Origin: Telmatactis stephensoni
Lineage: Eukaryota > Cnidaria > Anthozoa > Actiniaria > Isophelliidae
Length of the DNA: 64,000 nucleotides
Reading direction: 5' to 3'
Assembly (NCBI GenBank): GCA_029948255.1
Contig: JALIZF010001468.1
Coordinates: 248,001 to 312,000 of the forward strand
The notes below the pieces were generated by a model that saw only the letters and a program-made list of their open reading frames with translations, was not told where the DNA came from and made no database searches. A program made the translations under genes and the position numbers. Shown here piece by piece: positions 43,800 to 56,065 of this stretch. Positions within the stretch are counted from its first letter, which is position 1. Every line of letters begins with the position of its first letter.

Positions 43800-44865
43800 C
43801 ACTGCAGATTGCCGAAAAATATGCGTCCAAACACGACTGATCACATACAAAATCATCCGAAAACTAGGTCATATTCAAAGTTTACGTGAATTCAAATTAC
43901 AGTCGACAATAAAAGACTTAATGCAGAATATCAAGAAACAGGCCCTTGCATCTTATGCCAACCTCCGTTGCCATTCTGGTTCCATTATGTAGATGACACC
44001 ATAACCGCGTTACACCCTAGATCACATTAACGCGTTTCACGAACACTTGAACCGACAGAATCCTCGTATCCAGTTTACTAGAGAACTCGAGGAAGACGGT
44101 AAAATACCATTTTTAGATTGCCTAGTGAGCCACCATAACAATACTTTGCAGACAACATACGAGTTGAACACGTCTGGTAAAAACGCATGTTTCACAAGAA
44201 CAACTACAGCGATAAGTTTATTAATAGTAACAATCATAAACCGAGTAGACCTAAAGATAATCCACAGGCTTACCATATTGTGTCGGTGTGGTGGTTGGGC
44301 TTCCTGTGGATTTTGACGGCGGCTATTTGCTACTACGTTTAAATTGTTCCTCCAAATTCGCCGATTACTTAGAAATATCCCTCAAGACTATGATTGATCT
44401 ATAAACACTTCTGACGCATTTATTTTTTATTTGGTTACGGTTTTTTTCGACCACACGCTCCCAAGTGTAGAGAGAAGGACCACAGGCTCACCAGCCTCCG
44501 TTTCTGTGGACAGGGGAGTATAAGCGATTTTGATGATGAGGGTTTCCTGTGTAATCTGATCGGCCGTTACGTTGAACCGTAATCATCAAAAACATTTAAC
44601 TTTGTCTTCTAGATTCTCTCTTTTCCCGCTTGGACATCACAATTTTGTGTTCAAATTAATAACTTTTTTGAGTTATTTATGCATTTGTGCTGTGTATTTA
44701 CTCTTAATACTTGGGGGATTTTAAACACAGATTACAAAGGAAACCCACACCATCAAGTATAGTCTTCACTTGACTCTGAAGACTACCTCCGCTCAGGTTG
44801 TCGAAACGTCAGTCACACCAAACAGTCCTTCTCATGACTACATTCACCCGGATGGTCACATGACA
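43800..44865 (+). pseudogene. Degenerate Penelope-like retroelement (reverse transcriptase and 3' end)
   Basis: A catalytic HYVDD lies at 43983-43997 after CQPPLPFWF. In another frame follow LDHINAFHEHLNRQNPRIQF and EEDGKIPFLDCLVSHH (44047 onward), blocks typical of Penelope-like RTs just after the YVDD. Near 44791-44862 AQVVETSV and HDYIHPDGH recall the usual C-terminal end of these proteins. Frameshifts and stops separate the blocks, so it is inactive. Confidence 0.78.
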
Positions 44866-45317
44866 AATATTGTTACTTCGATAAACATTCATTCACCTGG
44901 GTTCAGACCTTTCTTTACAACAAAAACTTTTTAAAGGTAGCCGGATGAACATCTAGTCTACCAAAGCCCCTAGGTCAAAAATTGAGTAGAAAAACTATCT
45001 TCATCGTAAGCTATCAATCATTTCTACGAATGACATCCATGAATAGTAAATTAAATTTTCACTAGTTTTAGAAAACTCTAGAAACATCTAGAAGCATTTA
45101 AGCCTATTGTACTCAGGACCACGTGCCGAGCAGTTACACTTGTTCTAGTCAGTGCTTTGTGACGTCGTCGTCATGACTTCAAGGTAGACTTGTCCAATCA
45201 GCTTGAGGTCTTCAAGATAGACTTGTCCAATCAGCTTGAGGTAACATTATAGCCTTTAGTTAATATTTCAGCTTTGGCAGTTGGCTATTTCAGTCGGTAC
45301 AGAACGTAGTCTGTGCC

Positions 45318-47264
45318 ATGTGGAAGCTTAACTACGGAGGTTGTGTATTCATTTTGATAACACTGTGTATCAGCAATGTCTACAGTGGTAAGTGTTCTTA
45401 GGGCCATTTAATTATTGAGATATGTAATGTACGTTCTCTTTTTTCTGGGCCAAAACAACTGTCGAAGAAGCGACCAGTTTTAATAGTGAACACATCTGGA
45501 CCAGTCGGACTTCTGAGAATTTAGAACAAATTAATCGGTTGAAGAGAAAGCTAGAAACTTAAAATCGATAGAAGCAGATATAAAAATATATCAAGGATTG
45601 GATATACATGAAATCTAGATTGAATATTAGACGCATGGCATTATTACGTATTCCTGACTCACGGCTAGTTCTAATAGGGAATTCCCCGGAATTTTGAAAT
45701 TGTTCGAATAGGTGAACTTTTATATTGTTTTTAAAAGTTTTAAAAGGCAGAAATGCAAAGCCCTAAACAACTTTGGGTCAACTTTTAAATCAATACGTCA
45801 GTCCGATAGTTTTCTTTAGATACGCGAAATATTTTTCGAGTTCACTTTGAGATTCGACATTTGAGCTAGAGACCACAATAACTCTAGTCTCCTTCGCAGC
45901 CGTTTTATATTTTAATATATTAACTATTAATTATATTTTAATTTAAAAACTGGAATAAAAATAGAATATTTGAAAAGAGCACACCAAAGTTAGCAAAGAT
46001 TGAAATTTTGAGGTATTTTTGATGAATAGCGCCAAAGTTATGGGCGACCGAAGTTCACCGAACGTATCAAAAACAAACTTTAACCGACCACAACTTTGAT
46101 GCTATTCAACGAAACTACCTCAAAATTTCAGTTTGGTGTGCTGTTTTTGTTGCTGTTGGATGAAAAAATTCAAACTTCACGCAAAGGGTGAGAAAAACTA
46201 AATCGGTAAACAGGTTAACCAGCCATTTCAAGCGAGTCAACAACAAATAGAAGATTCTACAAGTCTCGGTTGTCAACCATAATTAGCAGAAGAATTGATA
46301 TTCTAGCCGTGCGATAATTTATACTCATGGTGAGCCTGTAGACAGGCTAACTGAACTGAATGGTATATAGTTTGATTTAATTGTAACTTTTCCAGCCAGG
46401 AAGACAAGTTCAAAAAGACATAAAACTTCGAAGTCGCTTAACTTGAATTTGGTGTTAAATTCTGGTGTTTTAGCGTGTATTTTACTTTTTTCTCAGTGAA
46501 CTGAACTAATATTCGCTGTCTCAAAGTAAAATTATTTTTTCTTTCGCTGACTGAAAATCAATTCGCTACCACTGAAATGAATTCGCTGTGGCTAAGTAAA
46601 ATTACATTCGCTATTCCTAAATATATATGTATTTTTCTATTGCGAGCGCCTTCGGACGTGATCGCACTGTGATCGCTGAAAAATTGTAGTTGCGAAGGCG
46701 CTCGTCATAGAAGATTCAAAAATTATCAGTCGTTGGTTGACCTGTAGTGTATTTAGATTTGTAATTAGGGACTTTCCCTATGAATATATAACCTCTCATT
46801 AGTCCGGCCACTATACACAACAGCTACAGCTAATTCACCGATTGGCCCCTAACCGTCACGTGGAGCCTTACTTCATATTACGATCACGAAATTGTTTCAG
46901 TGGACATTGTCATTGAAATGTCAAACTGTCAAACTTTTCCATAATTTATCGAAACTAACTTGATTTACAGCTGTTTCGAATGTTTTTATTAAAAAGATAG
47001 TTCTGACTTCAATTTGAAATTGTATTTTCCGGCGACAATGGCTTTAGCAACTAAACGACCGAATCAAGCCGAAAAGTTTGTTGACCGTAACATGAAGTAC
47101 TCCATGCGATCACGGCTAGTCAGCGGTTTAACGTCGGTAACTCGTAACAGTCTTCAGCTAGCTGATGCACTTAGGGGCCACGGTTTCTTTATCTTTATTT
47201 ACAGGTGTAACAACAGCAACTACATCTACCAAACCACCAGATCCTGGATGCACTCAGAACAATG
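45318..47264 (+). CDS. Gene E (5' part): signal exon and Thr-rich exon
   Basis: Exons 45318-45387 and 47205-47264, both phase 1. Exon 1 encodes MWKLNYGGCVFILITLCISN then VYS, a good signal peptide, with donor G|GTAAGT. Exon 2 (acceptor CTTTATTTACAG, donor G|GTAAGA) encodes VTTATTSTKPPDPGCTQNN. No later exon is recognised before the transposon block at 48.5 kb. The next phase-1 exon on this strand is the V-like exon at 63786, so gene E might be the 5' end of the third C/D copy with a 16-kb intron, or a separate broken gene. Confidence 0.55.
45953..46850 (+). repeat. Block paralogous to 20933-22470
   Basis: Second copy of the block around gene A's signal exon, here downstream of gene E exon 1. 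Slightly shorter and without an internal signal exon. Confidence 0.8.
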
Positions 47265-47392
47265 GTAAGAATAAAATAAGCAAGTGAATATAGCCCTCCC
47301 TTGATTTTTGGATAGGGGGGTTCTTGCGACCTTGACCTTCAGTCTAACTCTTGGTAGAAATTCATTTACTGTGAGCTTTGGTTTTTACTTGT

Positions 47393-47435
47393 GCCCAGGC
47401 TTTTAGGCCGGCACGAGTCTATGTTTACCTTTTCG
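47393..47435. repeat. GC-rich hairpin repeat
   Basis: ACTTGTGCCCAGGCTTTTAG followed by GCCGGCACGAGTCTA folds into a hairpin. Related hairpins at 6745-6785, 7988-8020 and 47934-47970. Confidence 0.7.
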
Positions 47436-47671
47436 TCAATCTATCTGATCTACGTCGCAAATTGGTAAAATACCCAGAAGCCTTTAAGGACCATATTAGA
47501 GTATAGAATATTAGAATAATTCTTCCCAAATTAGTGCTTAGGCAATAGAGTGGTTTTCCTTCTCCCATGAAAGAATAGGCTAACTAATAGCACGTAGTAG
47601 ACTGTAAACCCATTGTTTTCTTTTGTTCTAATACACACTAAATAGTGATGATTTGTCTATGTATACGGGTG

Positions 47672-47711
47672 CCTCTCCAGTAGCCCGAGTAAATGCAACA
47701 TTGGCATCTAG
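47672..47711 (+). repeat. Hairpin followed by CTAG (possible Helitron-class 3' end)
   Basis: GTAGCCCGAGTAAATGC, loop, GCAT, then CTAG. Same layout as at 47929, 52064 and 63318. Confidence 0.35.
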
Positions 47712-47875
47712 CTAATGTAAGGCCACAGGTGGATAAGCTCATTTTCTGTGGTCTTCGAACAATTGAGAAATGATAAGACTTTCAGAAACTAAAGCATGCA
47801 CATCTAAAAAATTTCACAATCTCCCTTTCCTCAGAGATCTGCAACATCCAATGATGTGACTGGTGCATTTTAAAG

Positions 47876-47970
47876 GGGGACGCCAGGCTCAATTCCACCT
47901 GGACACGAGTAAACGCACCATTGAGCGTCTAGTTACTCGTGCCCAGGCCTTTAGGCCGGCACGAGTCTAG
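47876..47970 (+). repeat. Two adjacent hairpin-CTAG termini
   Basis: CCAGGCTCAATTCCACCTGG, then CACGAGTAAACGCACC, GAGCGT and CTAG (47929-47932). Directly after it comes ACTCGTGCCCAGGCC / GGCCGGCACGAGT and a second CTAG (47967-47970). A stem just before CTRR is a mark of Helitron 3' ends; the family assignment is inference. Confidence 0.4.
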
Positions 47971-48075
47971 GTTTGTGTCTCCTATCTATCAGTCTATAAA
48001 TCTATCGTCGTAGTCGAGAATGTGCCATGAAAACGAGGCCACCAAGAGGCCATGCGCGCCACGAACACTTGAGAC

Positions 48076-48520
48076 TTGCATGCGCTCAAACTCAAACCTA
48101 AAGGTTTGACGCAGAGTTTGAAGATTTGTCGTTGTGCTCTGGATTCCATTATGGTGAATGTCTTTCCTGCTGGGACGCTCAAAATACATACAAATGCACA
48201 CGCCGTTCGCGGTAGACCCACACTAAAAGATGTCGAGCGTCAGTTTCGAAACGGGTCGTTCCGCGAACTCAAAAGCCAAAAGCCAAAAGATACTCAAATG
48301 AACTCAAATGAAACTCAAATGAACTCAAATGAAACTCAAATGAATTCAAATGTACTAAAATGTAACTCAGAGGACTTAGAGGAACAAAAAAATACTAACT
48401 TTTTAGTAAGCAGGTACTTCATTGACAACTACTCTAAAGATGAGAGACAGAGCAAAAACATCCCGACGAACAACATGGACGCCATATTGGAATCTTTCAA
48501 GATAACATTCAATGCATTTA
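48076..48520 (+). CDS. Unrecognised open frame interrupted by the integrase-type element
   Basis: From ATG 48076 the frame runs open into the element at 48521. It contains a 7-residue tandem repeat (TQMNSNE, two and a half copies) and a charged C-terminal part. Without the element and one CATTTA the frame would continue about 17 codons to a TAA near 50396. I recognise no domain. It may be an old transposon gene or a chance frame. Confidence 0.3.
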
Positions 48521-48888
48521 TATGGAGGCCCGTTCTGGTCAAAATTGTACCCAGATTTTTACAATGTATTTTATTATTTTTATATGTAAACATTTATTTT
48601 TAGTATATGGTCAAATTAATTTTCAAACCCCACTTAAATTTTATTGACTCTTTGAAATATTTTTTTGGAAAAGTACTAATTATTATTTTTTAGTTCTAAT
48701 TATTTTTGGGCTTATAGTGAATTAATTTTTGGGGATGTACTGAATTATTTTTTGGATGAACCGAATTAATTTTGGTTCTACGATGGCGAATTATTTTTTG
48801 GGGCCGTAGTGAATTATTTTTTTGGCTCCATAATGCATTGTGAACCTGATATTGTGAGGGACTGGTACCAAATGGTCGGCCATATTGT

Positions 48889-49086
48889 TTGTTTTGTGGT
48901 GGAGTTCGTCGAAGATGCATGTCTAGGAACATTGATCTAAACGAAAGAGGTCTTCGTCTCTTTCTAAACAATTTAAAGAGTTTATTTACAATTGGTTTGG
49001 TTCCTCGAGAAGTCGACTGGACTGAGGACATGATTGATGAAATATCAAACAGGCTGGAAGATGCATATGCAACGCTTGTACTATAA
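48889..49086 (+). pseudogene. N-terminal frame of the integrase-type transposase
   Basis: MFCGGVRRRCMSRNIDLNER and following residues, 65 aa, ends at TAA directly followed in the same frame by ATG 49087. It is present in mirror image in the right arm (49969-49772). Probably the original N-terminus, separated by one stop codon. Confidence 0.6.
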
Positions 49087-49641
49087 ATGTCAACTTCCGA
49101 AACCTCAATTGTATTCACTATAAGAGAAGAGCTGAAGGGACTGTTAGATTATGTTCGCATTATACATGATTACACTAGCAGTTTAAGTGACAAGTTATCC
49201 AGGAATGATAAAACAGATTCATATTCAGCTCAGACTAAACGGGAATTCGATGACCGTGGTCATCCTAAGGTTGGAAGGCCACGCTTCATAATTACTCAAG
49301 AACAAATAGAACATTTACGTTCACTCCACTTTTCTTGGGAAAAGATAGCAGAACTACTTCAAGTAAGCATATCTACTCTTCAAAGGAGACGTAAAGAACT
49401 TGGCATCAGTGAGGAACTTGAAGGATATTCTGATGTTACTAATGATCAATTGGATTGCATATACAAAGAGTTGACCAGTGCTGATAACATCACCTCTGTC
49501 GCTGGAGGATTTCTTACTCCTAATCTTGGAAGGCGAAGATTTATTGGGGCACTTCGAAGTCGAGGTCTTCGTGTACAACGCTGGAGAGTTAGCCAGTGTA
49601 TTCAAAGAATGGACCCTGTTGGTACAGCTTTACACATGTAA
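49087..49641 (+). pseudogene. Integrase-type transposase, N-terminal part, catalytic core lost
   Basis: 184 aa. A helix-turn-helix lies at residues 72-106 (QEQIEHLRSLHFSWEKIAEL, then STLQRRRKELGI). Next are the conserved GRRRFIGALRSRGLRVQRWR and RMDPVGTA, after which the frame shifts. The next recognisable block, RRKYNVPTPNSLWHF in another frame at about 49665-49707, is where the first catalytic Asp (LWHxD) of this rve-like family is expected. There the sequence reads ESN and joins the inverted arm. No catalytic residue remains, so the element depends on a full-length relative. Confidence 0.78.
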
Positions 49642-50848
49642 GGTGGAGACTTGTCATTCACCGCCGGAAATATAATGTTCCCACTCCGAATTCTCTTTGG
49701 CATTTTGAATCTAACAGTCCCTTCAGCTCTTCTCTTATAGTGAATACAATTGAGGTTTCGGAAGTTGACATTTATAGTACAAGCGTTGCATATGCATCTT
49801 CCAGCCTGTTTGATATTTCATCAATCATGTCCTCAGTCCAGTCGACTTCTCGAGGAACCAAACCAATTGTAAATAAACTCTTTAAATTGTTTAGAAAGAG
49901 ACGAAGACCTCTTTCGTTTAGATCAATGTTCCTAGACATGCATCTTCGACGAACTCCACCACAAAACAAACAATATGGCCGACCATTTGGTACCAGTCCC
50001 TCACAATATCAGGTTCACAATGCATTATGGAGCCAAAAAAATAATTCACTACGGCCCCAAAAAATAATTCGCCATCGTAGAACCAAAATTAATTCGGTTC
50101 ATCCAAAAAATAATTCAGTACATCCCCAAAAATTAATTCACTATAAGCCCAAAAATAATTAGAACTAAAAAATAATAATTAGTACTTTTCCAAAAAAATA
50201 TTTCAAAGAGTCAATAAAATTTAAGTGGGGTTTGAAAATTAATTTGACCATATACTAAAAATAAATATTTACATATAAAAATAATAAAATACATTGTAAA
50301 AATCTGGGTACAATTTTGACCAGAACGGGCCTCCATACATTTACACAGGAAAGAACCCTTGGACTTGTATCAGTGACTACGAGGATAAGTTTTTTATAAA
50401 TATATTTTGTTTACAATTTCGAAGAGTTTCTTAGCAGTCTATAGTTCGTTCATTTATCAGTAACGCCGTGTTTTGTTTCGCGCCTAATTGTGCATAGTGC
50501 TGGTTGTACAACATTCCATATATGTGTCAAGTGTCAACAAAGACTTAGTACATTCTCTACAAAATGACTGCGATGTATTGGAAAAGCTGTTCAATTATCT
50601 GTATTTGTTCATCCTAATAAAGAGTCACATTTATTAAAGGAATGCAGGTCTCGTTATGCAAAATTCCTAACTCATCAGTTTGTCGAGCACAAGCCTCGTG
50701 TTGTTTCACGTGATCGAGAACCGAGTAGAGTCTCCAGTTAAAAAGCTCGCAAGTATTTTACACAAAAGCAAGAAGATACGAAAAGGGTTCGTAAGTACGT
50801 AGTGAAAAATGTGCCGATGTCATCTAGAATGCATTGCTTTGCAAATAA

Positions 50849-51286
50849 GTGCAATTTTCATCACGAAGGAGTGAAGTATCCCAAAGGTTATATCGGAATT
50901 CTGGTGTTGGTTTACCTAGACGGAGGAAACTTTGGTCTAGACGTTCACTTTTTAACTTTCATAAAAGAGCAATGAATGCCAAGCTTATTTATTATTCCCC
51001 TCTGTTGACAAATCCAAGTCCAAAAAATAGTATTTCTTGTGGTTTGTCCATTGTTTACAAGAGTCTCAATCACAGAATCATTCATACTAAGTTCACCCTA
51101 AGCAGAGATGGAGAAAACAACCATGGACCTCGCACAGTAATTGATCCTAACAATGAAATTTCTGCTCCATATTCTCAAGGTAATATTGCATTATTTGGGC
51201 CAAATGCTGGTCGTCAGTGTGTAGCCATGTCTCTGTGTGCATTGATATATAATCATAGGAACTCAATAAACACTCTAGCAGATTAA
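50849..51286 (+). pseudogene. Helentron cysteine-protease-like (OTU/USP-type) fragment
   Basis: The frame contains FGPNAGRQCVAMSLCALIY, with the putative catalytic Cys at residue 124 (51218-51220), the G-x-QC nucleophile motif common in proteases fused to Helitron and other cnidarian mobile-element proteins. Continues in another frame after 51286 (VSIMNTGN) and again at 51408-51593. Confidence 0.65.
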
Positions 51287-52030
51287 GTAAGCATTATGAA
51301 TACTGGGAATTAGTTATATTCTGTCCTGTCAAGATTGTACAACCAAGACTTCTTACTTTTAACAGAATTACTTTGAATGGTAAGAGTGTTTAGAAACTAA
51401 TTACCAGATGGAATACAACCCAAGCTATTCTGGTAATATACAGGTTTCATCTACTGTGGATTTCCTTTACTGCATGCCCTTGGGTAATGCTTTGCATATT
51501 TCAATTGGAGAAAATTTCCACCAGTCATTTTTAGAAAATATTCAATGTTATGGTAATGGGGTCACCCCCATCCTCAAGGTACCTGCGTACTCTTAGACGT
51601 TCATGACTTAAATGTTTTAATAACTTACTTTTAGACTTTGTATGACAATGTACTTAACAGGTTTATTTGAACTCAGAGGAGTGCATATTGCTGAGAAATG
51701 TCCAAATTAGCAGTGCTACTGAAAATCCTTTTAATCCGCAAAAAAAACATTGAACAAAGTGAAGTGAATGGCAAGGTTGCAGATGATAATCAGCAAAGCA
51801 ATAAGAGTAATATTACAATTTTTAAATGCCAATACCTGAGTAATACCAATGGTGTTCCTTTGAAGAGTTGCTGTGCTCTGTCATTTTGTATTTCTTTCTC
51901 TGTCATTAAAGCGTGTGGCTATTGGAATTCAGATACCCTGGACTCAATTTCTGAACATGGAGGCATTTTTCATACTCAAATAATTGAAAGTTTCCATATT
52001 TTCCATTTTTCTACTGCCTTTTCTGCATTA

Positions 52031-52067
52031 CCGCAGGTAGCCCGAGTAAACGCCTAAAGGCGTCTAG
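52031..52067 (+). repeat. Hairpin followed by CTAG inside the Helentron
   Basis: GGTAGCCCGAGTAAACGCC, loop TAAA, GGCGT, CTAG (52064-52067), then TTTGAG. It interrupts the Helentron N-terminal coding region, so it is probably the end of a small inserted Helitron-class element. Confidence 0.4.
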
Positions 52068-52729
52068 TTTGAGATGATTTAGAGGCCAATGATATCGTTG
52101 ATGAAAGCTTTAATGAAGCTGTAACTGAGGTAAGCAAATTATTCCAGAATTTTTCGTTTTAAATAGCTTATTTTACGCAATTTTGTGACAATTCCTATCG
52201 ACAATTTCCCCAGCTTTACTGCTGCTATCAAAAACTCAATTCTGCGTAGTTTGCCTAGTCGGGTTCTTGCTCAAACCAAAAATATTGACAACCTTAATAC
52301 AGAAAATGCTTGATATTTCAACAAAGGCAGTTCAATGTAATGAGCTAGATTACTGCATATTTCATTTATATCCTGCTCAACTCAGTTGTCAAAACTGCAA
52401 GACTGAATGTTATAAGAAAACACAAATCAGATGCACAAAAAACGTTGATGCTGAGAAATGTAGATTGAACTATGCAAACATGGAACCTGCTCTTAAGAAA
52501 CAACGTTTGTCTCAAAAAGCAAAAACAGTATAAATCTAGTGAGCCATGCAAAGAGGAGAAGAGAAACTTTCACGCTTGAGATCCAACAGTGAAGCATGGT
52601 TCAATTCCATGAACATACAGAAAAACAAACCGTTTAGGCAGACATGCGCATAACAGTCAGCATGGTACAATTCCATGATACTAAAGAAAAACAAAGCCGT
52701 TTAGCAGACATGCGCATAACAGCCAATCT

Positions 52730-53026
52730 TTGTACAGCTCCTTAGATCCAGCAGATAAAGAGAAGCGTCTATCAGACATGCAATCTAATTCCCAAAATTT
52801 GTATAACTCTCAAAAGGACCAACAATATGAAATACATCACTATATAAAAAATTTTCAAAGAAAGATAAGAGAAGGCCCATACTTTATATGCACTATATGT
52901 AACAGGTTACTATACAGAAAAACAGTAATCATATTACAAGAAGATAAATACAGCATTCAACACCTGTTTACAGGAAAAAAAATATTTGATGGAAAAACAA
53001 TATATTTGCAAAACCTGTCACTCTAA
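52730..53026 (+). pseudogene. Helentron DUF6570-like Cys-rich fragment
   Basis: FQRKIREGPYFICTICNRLL with CTIC at residues 54-57 of the frame is the usual start of this Helitron-associated region. After a shift come a second Cys-x2-Cys and blocks such as KIRGAICNVPVE (to about 53330). Confidence 0.7.
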
Positions 53027-53597
53027 ACTCATGAAACAACAAATATCATGTCAAGCTGTACACAATAATTTGCAAGTAGATGAAAATACCAACCTGAACT
53101 AGTCAGTCTTGGAAAAACTTGAACAGATACTTATTGCACAAAGAATTGTGTTAAAACGTAGTAGCCCAAAGGTTCAGCAGGGAAAGATTAGGGGAGCAAT
53201 CTGCAACGTGCCAGTTGAATGTGATGCATTAACACATTACCACGTCCCCCAGAAAGATCTGGCATTATAATGTTAAAGTTAAAGAGAAGACCTCATTTAG
53301 AGGTCATGTGTACTTTCAAGCTGTCCGCCCTCAGATGATCTTATTGCACTCAAATGGCTGAAAATGAATAACACATTATACAGTGATATAGCTGTTGACA
53401 TAGCAATATCATCAAGTCTTATCCCTGCAACAAACTGAAACATAAAAGAAGTCTTGCAAGTATGGATGATGAACAGTGAACCTATTATGAAAACATGACT
53501 TTCAAGTCCCATGCCAAAACTAACAGAAATGATAAACACTATGATAATAAGAGAAAAGATGACCCTTTGATGAATTTAGAACACCAACAAATGAAAC

Positions 53598-53972
53598 ATG
53601 TTCAGTCTGTTATACCAGATTACCCTTTACTGGAAGAAAATGATGAAGTATCATCAGGAAATGAAATCTACAATATTGCACCCAGGTGAGAATAAACATC
53701 CTGTATCATTCATGACTGATAAACAATGTGAAGAGTTAGCTTTTCCTGTCTTATTGCCTAAAGGACAATTTGGTTACACTGTTGAACGAGAAATAAGATT
53801 ATCATCAGTAAAATACATTAATGCAAGACTATTACATTACAGTGGAAGGTTGGCAACAAACCCTGAATATCTTTTCTTTGTACAGTTCATCATAGAACAG
53901 AAGAAAGTCTGTTATAATATTAATATTGCTCTAAAAAAATTTATGGACAAACATTCACTGCTTCTTAAATGA
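53598..53972 (+). pseudogene. Helitron N-domain fragment
   Basis: GENKHPVSFMTDKQCEELAF then PVLLPKGQFGYTVER and NARLLHYSGRLATNPEYLFF: the block that precedes Rep in animal Helitrons. Confidence 0.82.
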
Positions 53973-54079
53973 GGTCAAACGTATAAAGTACGGAATCTTA
54001 TTTGTCAAGATCAGGCTTATTTGTTTTTAACATACATCCCAGGAACACCTCCTTATTGGCTGAAATTCATGTAATAGCT

Positions 54080-55350
54080 ATGGTAAAACAGCTAGGAATT
54101 CCCACATGGTTCATGACTTAATCCTTTGCTAATCTGAGATGGTCTGAGCTCTTTCAGATTACTGCAAGAACACAAGGCAAGAACATGACTGATCAAGAGG
54201 TTGAGTCTTTGTCTTATAATGAAAGGAGCTGAATTTAAATCCAGTAGTTGTTGCAAAACACTTTCAGTACAGAGTAGAAACATTTTTCACTGAAGTCCTA
54301 CTAACAAATTCCCATAGGTAAAATAATTTATCATATGCATATTGCATATTGAGTTTTAAAAGAGAGAGGCTCTCCTCACTTGCATGCATTGATATGGACT
54401 TCTGATTGTCCTAAACTTACATCTGAAACTAAACAGGAGTATATTGACTTTGTAGATCAACATGTACAAGCCTACCTCCCTAATTAAGAACAAGACCCTG
54501 AATTGCATGAATTAGTCAAAACCTATCAAAAGCACAATCATTCTAAAACCTGCAGAAAATACAGAAACACTAGATGCAGATTTAATTTTGGGCAGTTTTT
54601 TACAAACAGAACAATTGTTGCAGAACCTCTCAATGATGATCTTGATGAACTAGAGAAGACAGAAATTCTTGACAGACAAAAACATATCCTGAGTGTAGTG
54701 AAAGAAAAAATTGATGATGTTTTAAACCCTAGTAAGTCCAATTATGACACTACATTAACTGAAGCTGACATTTTCAGCTCTTAAAGGCATTACTGAAGAG
54801 CAATATTACTGGGCCTTATCTATCTCTCCTGACTCTGACTATGAATTGCACCTCAGTAGACCAATAGACAGCTGTTTTATTAATAACTATTTTATTGCTG
54901 GTATAAAGGGCTTTGCAGCAAATGTTGACTTGCAACCTGTTTTTAATCACTACAAATGTATCACTTATGTGTGCTCATACTTCACAAAGGATGAAACAGA
55001 ATGTTCACAAGCTATCATGAATGCACCTAAGGAAGCAAAGAAAGAAAATCTAAACGTCAGAGAGGGTTTAAAGAAAATTGGTGCTGCTTTTCTGTCAACT
55101 AGAGAAGTCAGTTCACAAGAATGTGTATATAGATGCATGCCTGAACTATGGTTAAGAAAAATCTTCCCAGGAACAGTCTTTGTTAATACAAACTTACCTT
55201 ACTTAAAAGAGTGCGTGTTGCTAAATCCCAAGAAGAGCTTGATGAACTGGGTGATGAGAGTACAGATATCTTCAAGTCTAATATCATTGAGCGATACAGT
55301 AATAGACCAAGCTCTATTCCCATAGTAGATAAACTATGTTTAGCTGAGTT
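54080..55350 (+). pseudogene. Helitron Rep (HUH/Y2) domain, frameshifted
   Basis: LGIPTWFMT opens the domain. The HUH metal-binding motif appears as RGSPHLHALIW (His-Leu-His at 54377-54385). SKTCRKYRNTRCRFNFGQFF follows at 54503-54784. The tyrosine pair is YVCSYFTKDE (54966-54995; Tyr-x3-Tyr), then KIGAAFLSTREVSSQECVYR. All catalytic residues of a Rep nuclease are visible but spread over several frames. Confidence 0.87.
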
Positions 55351-55899
55351 TGCTGCTTACTATTAAAAGATTATAAAAAAGAACATCAAGAAACAGCTGA
55401 TGCTCAGCCTGAAGTACTTACTGATGGTGTGATTGAAATGCAACATGATTCCTCAGATCCTGATGTATCACTACCAAACCAAATAAGATTAATGAACACC
55501 AATGAAGTCATGAAATGTAGATGAGTAAAATCAGTCATAAGATATCACACACCAAGTAAAAGAAAAGAACCTGAACTGTTTTTCCCATCATTTACTCATG
55601 TTGTATTATCCTTGGCGAGATGAAACTACTCTTCTAGGCACAGATCAAACATATGCCTCTAAATTCTTTGAGCCTGATGTTCAAGCTGTAGTAGAACAAA
55701 ACAGACAAAACTTTGAACCTGATGCAGATGCTATAACAGAGGCACTTGAATTTCTACGAAATAACCCAGGGTAATATCAGTTACTCATATGATTCTATAA
55801 TGATCAAGAAAATGCTGATTTACGTAATGAAATGCATGATGATTTACCTGAAGAGTCATTCAATGAGCAGTTGCCTTCACATCTTGGTACATCTTCTGA

Positions 55900-56065
55900 A
55901 TCCGATCAACATTCAAATCAAGGAATAACATTCCACAACCAACCTGCAGAAATTTCTGATGATGAACTACGTGAAATGTGTTAGATCCTTGAACACAAGA
56001 CAGCGTTTTGCATATGACACTGTTCTCTCCTGGTGTAGAAATAAAATGAAAAATATGAACAGCCT
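55900..56065 (+). pseudogene. Helentron helicase, first part, before the inserted element
   Basis: ISDDELREM, then RSLNTRQRFAYDTVLSWCRN and KMKNMNSL in an adjacent frame. The inserted element begins here and the frame resumes at about 58617. Confidence 0.75.

Larger units (their letters stand above)
48521..50337 (+). mobile_element. Fold-back derivative of an integrase-type DNA transposon (IS3EU-like), 1817 bp
   Basis: Both ends read TATGGAGGCCCGTTCTGG inward, flanked by a perfect 6-bp duplication CATTTA (48515-48520 and 50338-50343). The arms 48521-49150 and 49708-50337 are each 630 bp and match at every position I compared. The centre holds the first part of a transposase and ends exactly where the catalytic core would start. 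So the right end is an inverted copy of the left end, including the beginning of the gene. 6-bp duplications and TA-starting ends fit the IS3EU group as I remember it; the name is tentative. Confidence 0.9.

Noticed and set aside
48696..49118. 140-aa minus-strand frame, and its twin within 49596-50162
   Set aside because: Antisense of the transposase start in the two arms of the fold-back element.
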